Origin: Xenorhabdus miraniensis
Lineage (GTDB): Bacteria > Pseudomonadota > Gammaproteobacteria > Enterobacterales > Enterobacteriaceae
NCBI RefSeq assembly: GCF_002632615.1
Contig: NZ_NITZ01000019.1
Coordinates: 37,017-101,016 of the forward strand
Direction of reading: 5' to 3'
DNA: 64,000 nt
This document shows, piece after piece, positions 8,766 through 19,215 of the stretch; position 1 is the first letter of the stretch, and the number at the start of each line of letters is the position of its first letter. Under the pieces are notes generated by a model, which was given only the letters and a program-made list of their open reading frames with translations, ran no database searches and was not told the origin of the DNA. Both the position numbers and the translations under genes were made by a program.

Positions 8766-8787
8766 AAAAGTGATTTAGATCACTTTT
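8766..8787. promoter_or_regulatory. CRP (cAMP receptor protein)-like site upstream of psuK
   Basis: AAAGTGATTTAGATCACTTT is a perfect palindrome around GTGA-N6-TCAC and fits the CRP consensus core TGTGA-N6-TCACA apart from the outer T/A. It is centred about 146 nt before the psuK start. It suggests catabolite control of pseudouridine use; binding is not proven. Confidence 0.6.
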
Positions 8788-8969
8788 TATATAGCAAAAA
8801 TTTACAAAATGTCATTATTTTATATCAATTAGTTGATAAGGTAATGTTTTATTTTGTGATAATCACTGTAAAAACAATTGGATTGATAAAATACTGAACC
8901 AGACAAACACTTGTTTGATTTTCTACATATGTTTATTTTTTGAACACAAAGAGAATCATTTGCTGTATC

Positions 8970-8993
8970 AAAAAGTGACTCATCTCACAATTC
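8970..8993. promoter_or_regulatory. second CRP-like site in the psuK-adiC gap
   Basis: AAAGTGACTCATCTCACAATT contains GTGA-N6-TCAC (8975-8988), with a full TCACA right half. It lies about 345 nt upstream of psuK. The rest of the gap 8631-9088 is AT-rich and shows no gene to me. Confidence 0.45.
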
Positions 8994-9081
8994 AATTTGT
9001 GCAAGCAAATGAGCTGGATGTGATGATTCTGGGATAATTCTTTGCTAGAAAATAAAGGGGATCATTTATTAATACACATAA

Positions 9082-9112
9082 ATGTAAAAAGGTGCTGATA
9101 TTTCAGCACCTT
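9082..9112 (-). terminator. intrinsic terminator of adiA-adiC
   Basis: On the minus strand AAGGTGCTGA (9112-9103) pairs with TCAGCACCTT (9098-9089), followed by a U-rich tract, 20 nt after the adiC stop. Confidence 0.85.
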
Positions 9113-9131
9113 GTAATCCTGACAGTCTGAA

Positions 9132-10460
9132 TTATTCCTTTTTATCTAAGGGGAAAGGTACAGGATGTTTAGTGTTATAGTTAAAAGTATACATAGCCGT
9201 TATTACCATCATCACAATCAATGTCCACATCACTTCTTTTGCTCCCGTTCCCATAACCGCCCAGATACAATAAATAAAGGCAATAAAAGTAATAACAACA
9301 TATCGTATTTTCTCTTGCCCAAGATGCCCATGACCGATTAGCAACAAGGCTGCGCAGGTATACAAATAAGGTATCAGGGTAAAAATAACTGAGACAGAAG
9401 AAACCAACCCAAATTCTTTCGCGGCATTTGGAGATATGCTACTGAGCTGGAACACTGTCATCAAAACGCCAAGGATCAGCAAACCAGCAACTGGTGTTCC
9501 TGCTTTATTCACTTTGGCAAAGATTGAAGGAAACAATCCATCATCCGCAGCCGCCTTGGCTGTCTGTCCGGCAAGTAATGTCCAGCCCCCCAGTGACCCC
9601 AAACATCCTGCCGCTGCACAAAAGGCAACGACTGCCCCTGCGGTATCTCCCAATGCTAATCTGGCAGCATCCCCAAAAGGCGAAGATGAAATTTTCAACG
9701 CCGCATTGGGGATCATCCCCATAATCACGCTACTGGACAAAACATAACAAACAGCCGCAATCAGCACGCCACCAATGGTCGCAATGGGTACGTTACGCTT
9801 AGGATTTTTAACCACACCCGCAGCAACCGAAGCACTTTCAACGCCAATAAAAGACCACAGCGTCACGTTTAAAATGCTTTGGATAGCCCCGAAAGTATTT
9901 AACCCACTTACGTTCCACGCATCCATGTAAGTCTTACCGCTGAACCAGAACCATCCAAAAACCGCCGTCGCTACAATCGGAATCAACGCCAACGTTGTTG
10001 CCACCGCTTGTACTTTGGTAATGACATGCGGCCCGATAATGTTCAAAAAGACAAATATCCACAATATCGCCGTACAAGTGATGGTCAGGATTATCGGATC
10101 TTTCAGGATGGGGAAAAAGTAACCCAGGTAACCGACCCCGATCACGACCATCGCGATATTTCCGATCCAGCACGCCAGCCAATACAAGACGTTGGTCTGG
10201 TAGCCCAGAAAAGGCCCAAAGGCCCGTCGTGCATAGGCATAAGAACCACCGGGGCTATCATCCAGTGAAGATATCTTGGCGTATACAATCGATAATCCCA
10301 CCGCACCGATGATGGTCACTAACCACCCCAGAATGGCAATGCCTCCTGTCGAAGCCAGACTGGCGGGCAGAAGGAAAACCCCAGATCCCATAATGTTACC
10401 TGCAACCATCAACGTAACGGGGATCAATCCGACTTTTTTCATCTCTGAAACTGTAGCCAT
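9132..10460 (-). CDS. adiC: arginine/agmatine antiporter
   Basis: APC-family inner-membrane exchanger that imports arginine and exports agmatine, removing protons from the cytoplasm together with AdiA. The 442-residue sequence is nearly collinear with E. coli AdiC (445): [19 protein letters not shown] near the N-terminus (unwound TM1 substrate site), [20 protein letters not shown], the TM6 stretch [11 protein letters not shown] with the gating Trp, and [19 protein letters not shown]. Twelve hydrophobic segments are expected. It starts 17 nt after the adiA stop on the same strand, so the two form one operon; the AraC-type regulator gene adiY that separates them in E. coli is absent here. Confidence 0.95.
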   Translation of the reverse strand: MATVSEMKKVGLIPVTLMVAGNIMGSGVFLLPASLASTGGIAILGWLVTIIGAVGLSIVYAKISSLDDSPGGSYAYARRAFGPFLGYQTNVLYWLACWIGNIAMVVIGVGYLGYFFPILKDPIILTITCTAILWIFVFLNIIGPHVITKVQAVATTLALIPIVATAVFGWFWFSGKTYMDAWNVSGLNTFGAIQSILNVTLWSFIGVESASVAAGVVKNPKRNVPIATIGGVLIAAVCYVLSSSVIMGMIPNAALKISSSPFGDAARLALGDTAGAVVAFCAAAGCLGSLGGWTLLAGQTAKAAADDGLFPSIFAKVNKAGTPVAGLLILGVLMTVFQLSSISPNAAKEFGLVSSVSVIFTLIPYLYTCAALLLIGHGHLGQEKIRYVVITFIAFIYCIWAVMGTGAKEVMWTLIVMMVITAMYTFNYNTKHPVPFPLDKKE

Positions 10461-10477
10461 AATTTATTTTCCCGTAC

Positions 10478-12751
10478 TCACTTTTTGATACACATAACGT
10501 GATAAATACCGTTGATAACTTCCGTACCTTCCGTTTCATGTTCAAAACCGGGGAATTCGTGATCCCATTTTTGCAGTGCATGCAGATATCCAATTTGTGG
10601 GCTGGTTTTGGCCCCGAAGTTTTCTCCTGAAAGCAACATTGGAATTCCGGGTGGATAAGGGATGATGGAATTTGCTGCGATGCGGTGAGGTAAATCGTCC
10701 AGTGCTACCATTTCCACATGATTGGTGACAATAGCCTGATAAGCGGCTCGAGGCGTCATCGCCATTTCAGGTAGACCCGCATACGCTTGGTTCAATTTTT
10801 CGCCCGGATTATTCTGCCGCAAATAATCGAACATCTTGTCGCCCAATTCTTTTAATCCTAAATGACCATATACCTCTGGATAGTGTTGCACCAAATCCGG
10901 CAAAACCTTATTCAAAGGGGTATTCGCATCATAATGGTGTTTGAAAGATAACAAGGTGTTGAGTAATGTCCCCCATTTTCCTTTAGTAATCCCCATCGAA
11001 AACAGGAACATAATTTGAAAATCTGTGGTACGGGTAGGTACAATGCCGTGCTGGCTTAACCATGCCGTTACCAAGGCCGCAGGCACGCCTTTTTTCTGCA
11101 ATTTACCATTATCTCCCATCCCTGGCGCCAAAATGCTGACTTTAATCGGATCGAGCATACTCCAGTCATTCGGTAAATCTTCAAACCCGTGCCAACTATC
11201 CCCCGGACGCATCACCCAACAACTTTGCTCTTTTGTCAGTAATTCTCTGGGAGCGTCTTCAAAGGCAATTTTTTTACCTGTTGCAGGATCTGTTACTTTC
11301 TCCTGATTCCACGGTTTAAAGAACCAACGACCTTCTTTGCTGAACTCCCGATGCAAACGTGCCAATGCCTGACGAAAATCAACAGCTTCTTCAATCACCT
11401 CTTGTGTCAGGGAATAACCGCTATTGCCGTCCATCATAGAAACTGCAATATCGTTTGAAGCGCAAATAGCATATAAAGGAGAGGTTGTCGCGTGCATCAT
11501 GTAGGCTTGATTAAACCTCGAAAAGTCCACAGGATTACGCCCATCACGTACATGGATAAAAGAAGCCTGTGATAGTGCATTCAACAACTTGTGGGATGAA
11601 TGAGTGGCAAATACCGTCGGCCCTGAATGGCTTTTAGGTTCCCCACGCATGGCGTAATGATCATGATAAATCGGATTGAAACGTGCATAACCATACCATG
11701 CTTCATCAAAATGTATTCTGTCCACACTTTTATCCAGCAATTCCTGTACATGTTTGGCGTTATAGCAAACACCGTCATACGTACAGTTTGTGACTACACT
11801 ATAAACTGGCTTAAGCTTAGCCATATCCTGAGTCAACGGGTTCTGTTTTAGCTTTCTCTGGAGTGTTTTTGCCTGCATTTCTTGCGGGTAGATAGGCCCA
11901 ATGATGCCATAACGGTTACGGCTTGGCAGCATATAGACAGGTTTCGCGCCTGTCAGGATTAACCCCTGTTCAATGGATTTGTGGCAATTGCGGTCAATGA
12001 TGACAACATCATTCTCGGTCATGCAAGCCTGCATAATCGTACGGTTAGATCCTGATGTTCCGACGACAACCGAGTAAGAATGGTCTGCACCAAATACTCT
12101 GGCCGCATTTTTTTCACTTTCCCCAAACGCACCCGAATGGTCCAACAACGATCCCAATGAGGCCCGTTCAATACCCATATCAGTACGAAAGAGGTTTTCC
12201 CCATAATAATCATGATAGAAACGGCCAACCGGTGTTTTATTAAATCCAACGCCCCCCTGATGCCCGGGTGCAGCCCAGGAATATTCATAGATTTTACTGT
12301 ATTTCATTAAAGCCGACATTAAGGGAGGCAACAATTGTTGGCGATAACGATACATAGCCGCAATAGCCCGGCCAGCAATAAAATCTGCCGAATCTTCTAA
12401 TATCCAAGCAAATTCAGCGAATTGTTCCAGCAACTCATGGCTCAGCAAAAATACCGTTTTTTCTCGGTCACTTAATAAAAAAACCGGGACATTTTCCTGT
12501 CGTTCAGACAGTTTATTCAATAATTGGTGTATATTACGATATAAATCATCATCCATCAGTGCACAACTTACCATCAGACAATCGAATGGTTCATTGGCCG
12601 AAATTATCGTATAGCTATCCTCAAGAGAATCCGAAATAACAACACCAACATCTCTCTCGATTAATTTATCTGCCAACCGCTGCACTGCATTTTCAATATA
12701 GTGATTATGATATTGTGTACCCACTTCGTTTTTTGCTATCAATACTTTCAT
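10478..12751 (-). CDS. adiA: acid-inducible arginine decarboxylase
   Basis: PLP enzyme that converts arginine to agmatine plus CO2, consuming a proton; cytosolic, usually a decamer. About 757 residues, matching E. coli AdiA throughout: an N-terminal wing domain starting MKVLIAKNE, WILEDSADFIAGRAIAAM, EYSWAAPGHQGGVGF, and the cofactor Lys in FATHSSHKLLNALSQ. The start at 12751 is chosen from the homologue and an AGGAAG site; an in-frame ATG at 12832 would add 27 residues unlike the family. Product agmatine leaves through AdiC encoded next. The gap upstream shows no adiY and no clear operator that I can name. Confidence 0.96.
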   Translation of the reverse strand: MKVLIAKNEVGTQYHNHYIENAVQRLADKLIERDVGVVISDSLEDSYTIISANEPFDCLMVSCALMDDDLYRNIHQLLNKLSERQENVPVFLLSDREKTVFLLSHELLEQFAEFAWILEDSADFIAGRAIAAMYRYRQQLLPPLMSALMKYSKIYEYSWAAPGHQGGVGFNKTPVGRFYHDYYGENLFRTDMGIERASLGSLLDHSGAFGESEKNAARVFGADHSYSVVVGTSGSNRTIMQACMTENDVVIIDRNCHKSIEQGLILTGAKPVYMLPSRNRYGIIGPIYPQEMQAKTLQRKLKQNPLTQDMAKLKPVYSVVTNCTYDGVCYNAKHVQELLDKSVDRIHFDEAWYGYARFNPIYHDHYAMRGEPKSHSGPTVFATHSSHKLLNALSQASFIHVRDGRNPVDFSRFNQAYMMHATTSPLYAICASNDIAVSMMDGNSGYSLTQEVIEEAVDFRQALARLHREFSKEGRWFFKPWNQEKVTDPATGKKIAFEDAPRELLTKEQSCWVMRPGDSWHGFEDLPNDWSMLDPIKVSILAPGMGDNGKLQKKGVPAALVTAWLSQHGIVPTRTTDFQIMFLFSMGITKGKWGTLLNTLLSFKHHYDANTPLNKVLPDLVQHYPEVYGHLGLKELGDKMFDYLRQNNPGEKLNQAYAGLPEMAMTPRAAYQAIVTNHVEMVALDDLPHRIAANSIIPYPPGIPMLLSGENFGAKTSPQIGYLHALQKWDHEFPGFEHETEGTEVINGIYHVMCIKK

Positions 12752-13163
12752 GACATTCTTCCTTACGCTATCTCTACTTGAACCAACAAGAAAATTTAGT
12801 GTTATTGGCAATTGCCATAGAATGGTTGACACAATCAGGGAATTGGATGTTTTTCATTCGGCTAATGCGGTATAAAAAGCATTTTTAACGGTACTGAGTG
12901 AGCCATAATATAAATTCCATTAATGTAGTAACACTGGTTAACTATTTTCTAAAATATAAATTTTTATGCTTAAAATCACACTGATCAATATAGTGTCTAT
13001 TTGGATTTGTGCAATTTTGGTAATAGCATAGAAATTGGCTTTGCTATACAAAGTTGAAGCTATCAATATTGAAATATCAGGAAAAACAGTTAATAACCGT
13101 TGTGTTAATATGTAATCGTAATTAGTTTTTTGATTGTTTTTTATTACTTTAATTTATTTTTTG

Positions 13164-13679
13164 TATAATCAGCCCGTTGAATGACTGCGTTTTAATCCTT
13201 AAGTAAACTAAAGGAAAAAATAATCGCGATAATATGCTCTGTTTGGTTACTCACGGCTTTGCATTACAAGCACCGATATGGAGTTGAAAGATGGTAAATC
13301 TGTTAATTAACAAAACAACCTGATAAGCGTTCTTATTTTAATTTTTTGATCTTTTAATTACTTTATTGAATATCTCCATATCAATGAAATAACCCTCCTT
13401 TGTATCTTAGATGCTTATTAAAGTTGGCTCTATAATAATAGCCAACTCCCACCCATACCGCTCACGCAATTATAGCGTTGATTTAGTAAGAGCCAGAGCA
13501 CAATAGCATAACAATGTGGATTTTCTTTACTGACATTACTATGGAAGAGTACGGGGCGTCATTAAGCAGGCACTAAAAACCAATCTCGATTGAGGATTAG
13601 TGCACCTTATTTTTCCTGGATTGAATTGATTAAAAGCGCCTGCTGTTGTGACCTCCATCATTAAATTATAGGACTAAGA
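13164..13679 (+). promoter_or_regulatory. promoter and structured leader of the lysis cassette
   Basis: A consensus -10 hexamer TATAAT stands at 13164-13169, then about 500 nt without a long ORF before the holin. Inside are a 17-codon ORF with AAGGA upstream (13235-13288, MLCLVTHGFALQAPIWS), a 10-codon ORF with GGAG upstream at 13291, a 9-bp inverted repeat GATATGGAG/CTCCATATC (13275-13283 and 13374-13382) that would cover that GGAG, a hairpin GTTGGCT/AGCCAAC (13423-13446) and a longer hairpin GCACTAA/TTAGTGC with inner CAATC/GATTG (13570-13603). A regulated mRNA leader is inferred. The remainder of the gap (12752-13163) is AT-rich with nothing recognised. Confidence 0.4.
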
Positions 13680-13994
13680 ATGAAAGAACATCCTGATTTA
13701 TGGGCCGACTTACTAAACGGTCTGAAGAACGCATGGCCACAGATATCAGGCTCTATTTTGGCCATCATGATTTGCTATGGCCGGCTGATTTATGACGGTG
13801 TGGAGCGGAAAAATCGCTGGGTCGAACCGCTACTATGCGGAGCGCTGTCGTGGGGATTTTCCAGTGGATTAGAACTATTTGGTATTCCAAGCAGTGTTTC
13901 ACCCGCTCTCGGCGGTGCCGTCGGCTTTATTGGCGTGGAAAAAATACGAGAAGTTGCGAACCGGGCCATCAACAAACGCTTAGGAGATAAATAA
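13680..13994 (+). CDS. phage holin, lambda family (Phage_holin_3)
   Basis: Small membrane protein of 104 residues with the features of the lambda-type holin family: short N-terminus MKEHPDLWADLL, hydrophobic helix ISGSILAIMICYGRLIYDG, conserved ENRWVEPLLCGALSWG-like segment (here RKNRWVEPLLCGALSW), GIPSSVSPALGGAVGFIGVEKIR, and a basic tail. Holins form inner-membrane lesions that let a lysin reach the cell wall. AGGA precedes the ATG. The stop overlaps the next gene by one base (TAATG), so the two are translationally coupled. No head, tail or integrase genes are nearby, so this is an isolated lysis module, not a complete prophage. Confidence 0.85.
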   Translation: MKEHPDLWADLLNGLKNAWPQISGSILAIMICYGRLIYDGVERKNRWVEPLLCGALSWGFSSGLELFGIPSSVSPALGGAVGFIGVEKIREVANRAINKRLGDK

Positions 13995-14389
13995 TGACAA
14001 GAGGGATTCGTAACCATAACCCAGGTAATATTCGCCATGGTGATAAATGGCAGGGTTTACGCGATATACAGACAGATAAATCATTTTGCCAGTTTGTGGC
14101 ACCTGAATACGGTATCCGGGCGATGCTGAAAATTCTGCGCAATTACGAACGCAAGTATGGGTTGAATACTATTCGCCAGATTATTTCCCGCTGGGCACCA
14201 CCGAATGAAAATAATACCGAAGCTTACATTGCCTATGTATGTAAAGTGGTCGGTGTGCCCAGTAGTGTTGTGATAGATGTAGAAAATGTCAACACAATGA
14301 GCAAACTGGTTAAGGCTATCATTCAGATGGAAAATGGTCAGCAACCTTATTCCGATGCTGTTATTAAACGAGCCTTTGAATTGCTATAA
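13994..14389 (+). CDS. small phage-type muralytic/structural protein, probable endolysin partner
   Basis: A 131-residue protein of the phage family typified by the N-terminus RGIRNHNPGNIRHGDKWQG, then DKSFCQFVAPEYGIRAMLKIL, KYGLNTIRQIISRWAPPNEN and a C-terminal helical region. Members are annotated in databases as phage structural protein or putative lysin; the compact goose-type/transglycosylase-like pattern and its coupling to a holin argue for peptidoglycan cleavage. No signal peptide or anchor is visible, so it would depend on the holin for export. No spanin (Rz/Rz1) gene follows; a strong terminator closes the unit. The enzymatic function is inferred from context. Confidence 0.7.
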   Translation: MTRGIRNHNPGNIRHGDKWQGLRDIQTDKSFCQFVAPEYGIRAMLKILRNYERKYGLNTIRQIISRWAPPNENNTEAYIAYVCKVVGVPSSVVIDVENVNTMSKLVKAIIQMENGQQPYSDAVIKRAFELL

Positions 14390-14408
14390 AGTTCAGCCAA
14401 CATCTAAT

Positions 14409-14437
14409 CACCGCCAAAGCCTTGGCGGTGATTTTCT
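14409..14437 (+). terminator. intrinsic terminator of the lysis cassette
   Basis: CACCGCCAA (14409-14417) pairs with TTGGCGGTG (14422-14430), loop of four, followed by ATTTTCT. It lies 20 nt after the lysin stop. The following gap to frmA (14438-14821) is AT-rich; only a possible -10 TATAAT at 14775-14780 stands out. Confidence 0.9.
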
Positions 14438-14707
14438 CTAAAAATGTTTTTGCTGAATTCTAATGATCATTTTGATAAAAAATCCTATCCTCTATTTCCC
14501 GTAAAACTTTCCTGTGATAAAAAACAGCATCATTTCAATGTCACATAATCATTATCAAGCATACCAATAACATCATGTATTCATTTGATTTAATGTATTA
14601 ATTTAGTTATATCTAATCACCTTTTATTTATTTTGTGATACAACTACAAAATAAATTGTTATCTAAGAAAAAGAATAAATAGCAGTATCAAAAAACTACA
14701 GGGATAG

Positions 14708-15931
<1,224 letters not shown>

Positions 15932-15964
15932 TTTTTTTGATTTTAAATAGTTACCATAAGCAGC

Positions 15965-15991
15965 AAACCGTGTTGTCAGCTAACACGGTTT
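15965..15991 (+). terminator. hairpin between frmA and frmB
   Basis: AAACCGTGTT (15965-15974) pairs perfectly with AACACGGTTT (15982-15991) around a 7-nt loop, 33 nt past the frmA stop. No U tract follows, so it may act as an mRNA stabiliser or weak terminator inside the operon. Confidence 0.5.
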
Positions 15992-16018
15992 CTGAGAAAA
16001 CCTGAAAATTACCACAAT

Positions 16019-16078
16019 AATTAACCTTAAGACAATTAACCTTAAAACAATTAACCTTAAAATAATCAGCCTTAGAGA
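16019..16078. repeat. 15-bp tandem repeat, four copies
   Basis: Unit AATTAACCTTAAAAC: copies at 16019-16033, 16034-16048, 16049-16063 differ by one or two bases and the fourth (16064-16078, AATCAGCCTTAGAGA) is degenerate. The array ends nine bases before the frmB start, so it forms most of the frmA-frmB spacer and includes part of the ribosome-binding region. Confidence 0.85.
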
Positions 16079-16086
16079 GAAAGGTA

Positions 16087-16932
16087 ATGGAAAGAATCGA
16101 ACATCACGCCTGTTTTGGTGGATGGCAGGATGTCTATCAACACGAATCAAAGGTTTTGGGTTGCCAGATGCGTTTTTCAGTTTTCCTGCCTCCCCAGATT
16201 AGAGAAAGAAAATTACCTGTACTGTACTGGCTTTCTGGATTGACTTGCACCGAACAAAACTTCGTCACAAAAGCGGGCGCTCAACGTTACGCAGCTGAGC
16301 ATGGTATGGTTATTGTTGCTCCAGATACCAGCCCACGAGGTGACGATGTCGCTGATGATCCTGCTTATGATCTTGGAAAAGGGGCTGGATTTTATCTCAA
16401 TGCGTTAAAACAACCCTGGTCTTCACATTATCGTATGTACGATTATGTGGTTTCGGAATTGCCTGAACTGATTGAAGCAAACTTTGAGGTAACGGACATA
16501 CGGTCGATCTGCGGTCATTCTATGGGAGGCCACGGCGCAATGGTGATTGCCCTGAAAAACCCTGATCGTTATTGCAGCGTATCGGCATTTTCACCCATTG
16601 TTGCTCCCAGTCAAATTCCATGGGGTATAAAAGCATTTTCCAACTATCTTGGTGAAAACAAGTCTGAATGGAAACAATATGACTCTGTGGAGTTGATTAA
16701 GAACGCAAAAAAACAGCTCCCAATTTTGATTGATCAAGGGCTCAATGATGATTTCCTTGAGGAGCAGTTACGTCCTGAATTACTACAGGCTGTTTGCGAT
16801 AAAATCAGTTATCCAGTGACCATCAACTTTCATGCAGGGTATGACCACAGCTACTACTTTATTGCCAGCTTCATTGAGAATCATATTATCTACCATGCCA
16901 AAGCAATGCAAAAGTGCGCTGGGAAAAGGTGA
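16087..16932 (+). CDS. frmB: S-formylglutathione hydrolase
   Basis: Esterase D-type serine hydrolase (281 residues) that releases formate and glutathione from S-formylglutathione, the step after FrmA. Visible: substrate/oxyanion region YWLSGLTCTEQNFVTKAG, nucleophile elbow GHSMGGHGA with the catalytic Ser, Asp in DQGLNDDFL and His in GYDHSYYFI. GAAAGG precedes the ATG. Together with frmA it makes the glutathione-dependent formaldehyde pathway, and the following gloA gene handles methylglyoxal, another glutathione-linked electrophile. E. coli has two such hydrolases (FrmB, YeiG) that sequence reading cannot cleanly separate; linkage to frmA supports frmB. Confidence 0.93.
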   Translation: MERIEHHACFGGWQDVYQHESKVLGCQMRFSVFLPPQIRERKLPVLYWLSGLTCTEQNFVTKAGAQRYAAEHGMVIVAPDTSPRGDDVADDPAYDLGKGAGFYLNALKQPWSSHYRMYDYVVSELPELIEANFEVTDIRSICGHSMGGHGAMVIALKNPDRYCSVSAFSPIVAPSQIPWGIKAFSNYLGENKSEWKQYDSVELIKNAKKQLPILIDQGLNDDFLEEQLRPELLQAVCDKISYPVTINFHAGYDHSYYFIASFIENHIIYHAKAMQKCAGKR

Positions 16933-17064
16933 ATTTTAAATATGTAATTCGGTGATCCATAAAGCCAGATATATTTCTCATCATATACCTAAATAAGATA
17001 CTATTAATAGCCGCTGGGTGCTGTCGATATGGCACCCTAACACCATAAATATCAAGAGGTAATT

Positions 17065-17472
17065 ATGCGTTTACTCCATACTATGATCCGTGTTGGCGAC
17101 ATGCAGCGCTCGATTGATTTCTATACTCAAGTAATGGGCATGCGTTTACTTCGCACTAGTGAAAATCCAGAGTATAAATATTCCCTTGCATTTGTTGGTT
17201 ATACCGACGAGAGCCAAGGCGCAGTTATTGAGCTAACCTATAATTGGGGAGTTGAAAGCTACGAAATGGGCACTGCATTTGGGCACATTGCGTTAGGTGT
17301 TGATGACGTTGCGGCGACCTGTGAGCGTATTAAACTCGCTGGCGGGAATGTCATCCGCGAAGCAGGGCCTGTTAAAGGCGGAACAACTGTTATTGCTTTT
17401 GTTGAAGATCCCGATGGCTATAAGATCGAGCTTATTGAAAACACAAGCGCGAGTAGTGCATTAGGAAATTAA
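17065..17472 (+). CDS. gloA: lactoylglutathione lyase (glyoxalase I)
   Basis: Glyoxalase I converts the hemithioacetal of methylglyoxal and glutathione to S-lactoylglutathione in the cytosol. The 135-residue protein is full length and has all four metal ligands of the E. coli enzyme at the same positions: His5, Glu56, His74 and Glu122. It lacks the inserts of zinc-type enzymes, so nickel/cobalt activation is expected. An AAGAGGT site precedes the ATG. Immediately downstream in E. coli order comes rnt, as here, which marks the left edge of the conserved backbone. Confidence 0.97.
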   Translation: MRLLHTMIRVGDMQRSIDFYTQVMGMRLLRTSENPEYKYSLAFVGYTDESQGAVIELTYNWGVESYEMGTAFGHIALGVDDVAATCERIKLAGGNVIREAGPVKGGTTVIAFVEDPDGYKIELIENTSASSALGN

Positions 17473-17704
17473 TTAACACGGTAAGTTTTGAGTTGCAGCC
17501 CTGTTGGCTGCTCTCACTCCAGCCACATAGTTCACTATACTCTCAGTAATTCCTTCTTTCATAACCGCTCTGCATTTTGAAATCTATTAAGTAGATCCTT
17601 TCCATTGGATAAATATTACTTCTGCAAGACATAGCAAATTTTGTCATAATACGTCCTATTCCAGATTTAAGAACAGAATCCTGAAGTTAAGAACTAAAAA
17701 TCAG

Positions 17705-18364
17705 ATGCCTAATAAAAACGATCAAAACACGCTAAGCGGGCGCTTTCGCGGCTACTATCCTGTTGTCATTGATGTCGAAACCGGTGGTTTTAATGCGCGT
17801 ACAGATGCTTTACTTGAAATTGCTGCAATCACTTTAAAAATGGATGAAGAAGGCTGGCTGATGCCCGCTGATGCACTGCATTTCCATATTGACCCTTTTG
17901 AAGGTGCTAACCTTGATCCTGCCGCTCTGGCATTCACAGGCATTGACCCCACAAATCCCTTAAGAGGAGCAGTCAGCGAATACACTGCATTGCATGCTAT
18001 TTTCAAAATGATCCGCAAGGGTATGAAAAACACTAATTGCAACCGTGCAATCATGGTCGCCCATAACGCCAGTTTTGATCATAATTTTGTTATGGCAGCC
18101 GCAGAGCGTTCCGGGTTAAAGCGGAATCCATTTCATCCATTCGCGACATTTGATACTGCGGCTCTCAGTGGGTTGGTTCTTGGTCAGACGATCCTTGCCA
18201 AAGCTTGCATCACTGCGGAAATACCGTTTGACAGTAATCAGGCACACAGCGCGCTTTATGATACCGATCGAACTGCCCTGCTTTTCTGTGAACTCGTCAA
18301 TCGTTGGAAACGACTGGGTGGCTGGCCATTACCTTCCGCAGATACTGCTGACAACGAGCCCTAA
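17705..18364 (+). CDS. rnt: ribonuclease T
   Basis: DEDDh-family 3'-5' exoribonuclease that matures the 3' ends of tRNAs and 5S/23S rRNA and trims DNA ends. The 219-residue protein contains Exo [21 protein letters not shown] (Asp23, Glu25), Exo [17 protein letters not shown] and Exo [17 protein letters not shown] with the catalytic His and Asp, all as in E. coli RNase T. It acts as a homodimer. It sits alone between gloA and the convergent grxD, the same neighbours as in E. coli. Assignment is firm. Confidence 0.97.
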   Translation: MPNKNDQNTLSGRFRGYYPVVIDVETGGFNARTDALLEIAAITLKMDEEGWLMPADALHFHIDPFEGANLDPAALAFTGIDPTNPLRGAVSEYTALHAIFKMIRKGMKNTNCNRAIMVAHNASFDHNFVMAAAERSGLKRNPFHPFATFDTAALSGLVLGQTILAKACITAEIPFDSNQAHSALYDTDRTALLFCELVNRWKRLGGWPLPSADTADNEP

Positions 18365-18417
18365 TACATTAATTCTAATACATTAATTCTAATATATTAA
18401 TTCTGATACATTAAGCC
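18362..18417. repeat. 14-bp tandem repeat, about 3.5 copies
   Basis: Unit TAATACATTAATTC at 18362-18375 and 18376-18389, then TAATATATTAATTC (18390-18403) and the partial TGATACATTAA. The first copy overlaps the rnt stop codon, so the array forms the immediate 3' untranslated region. Confidence 0.85.
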
Positions 18418-18442
18418 CCACTCCTATTATGGGAATGGGGCT
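18414..18442. terminator. terminator between convergent rnt and grxD
   Basis: AGCCCCA (18414-18420) pairs with TGGGGCT (18436-18442) with inner CC/GG pairing. It lies between two converging stops and can serve both strands; U tracts are poor. Confidence 0.6.
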
Positions 18443-18481
18443 ACAGGAATCATTCATCATTCCGATGAATTACTCACTTAT

Positions 18482-18856
18482 TTATTCTTGTTCACGGTAT
18501 TTGTCAGCAGTTTCTTTGATTAAAGCCTGTAATTCACCGCGCTGGTACATCTCAACAAGAATGTCACAGCCACCAACCAGTTCACCATCAATCCACAACT
18601 GGGGAAACGTTGGCCAATGCGCATATTTAGGCAATTCAGCACGAATATCTGGGTTTTGCAGAATATCCACATAAGCAAAACGCTCACCGCAGGCAGATAA
18701 TGCCTGAACCGCCTGTGCAGAGAAACCACAGCTCGGCAATTTAGGAGAACCTTTCATGTACAGCAGGATTGGGTTCTCACTAATTTGGCGTTTGATTTTT
18801 TCAATGGTTTCTTCAGTTGTTGTATTAGTAACTGTGTTCGTATTCATAGTCGTCAT
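18482..18856 (-). CDS. grxD: monothiol glutaredoxin 4 (CGFS type)
   Basis: Monothiol glutaredoxin, which binds a [2Fe-2S] cluster with glutathione and passes it to Fe-S proteins or partners such as BolA. The active-site Cys is Cys43 in PSCGFSAQA; LLYMKGSP, WPTFPQLWIDGELVGGCDI and the GSH-binding residues follow family order. The start at 18856 is supported by AAGGAAG eight bases upstream; the protein then has about 124 residues with a Thr/Asn-rich N-terminal tail of some 14 residues not needed for the fold. E. coli Grx4 has 115. The neighbour order rnt-grxD-sodB is as in E. coli apart from the missing mepH (ydhO). Confidence 0.95.
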   Translation of the reverse strand: MTTMNTNTVTNTTTEETIEKIKRQISENPILLYMKGSPKLPSCGFSAQAVQALSACGERFAYVDILQNPDIRAELPKYAHWPTFPQLWIDGELVGGCDILVEMYQRGELQALIKETADKYREQE

Positions 18857-19215
18857 TTTTGCTTCCTTAAACTGCAAGTGCTATTCATCAGCATCAGAAA
18901 AGTTTGATTCAGAATACCACTTTCTACTCTGATTTTTCTACCGCGAACTTTCCATGGCAAATTTTTGCCATGATTTACAACAAGTATTCATCAGTTATTT
19001 TATCCTAATTAGCCGTATTAAGTTCATGTTATAGCTCAGTTCTACGCCAGTTCGCAGCTAAGTAGCATCTTTTCTTCTGTTATTTAGCAAAAAAGTTGTT
19101 AAGATAATTATCAAAACAGCAACATGATAATAAGCTTAAATTTGCTCTGCCCATGATTCAGTATCTAAGTCATGGTTTACAGAGCTAAAATCCCGATATT
19201 AAAAAGGAGCATGCA

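Noticed and set aside
13680..14389. Complete prophage around the holin and lysin
   Set aside because: No integrase, capsid, tail or regulatory phage genes lie on either side; flanks are adiA and frmA.
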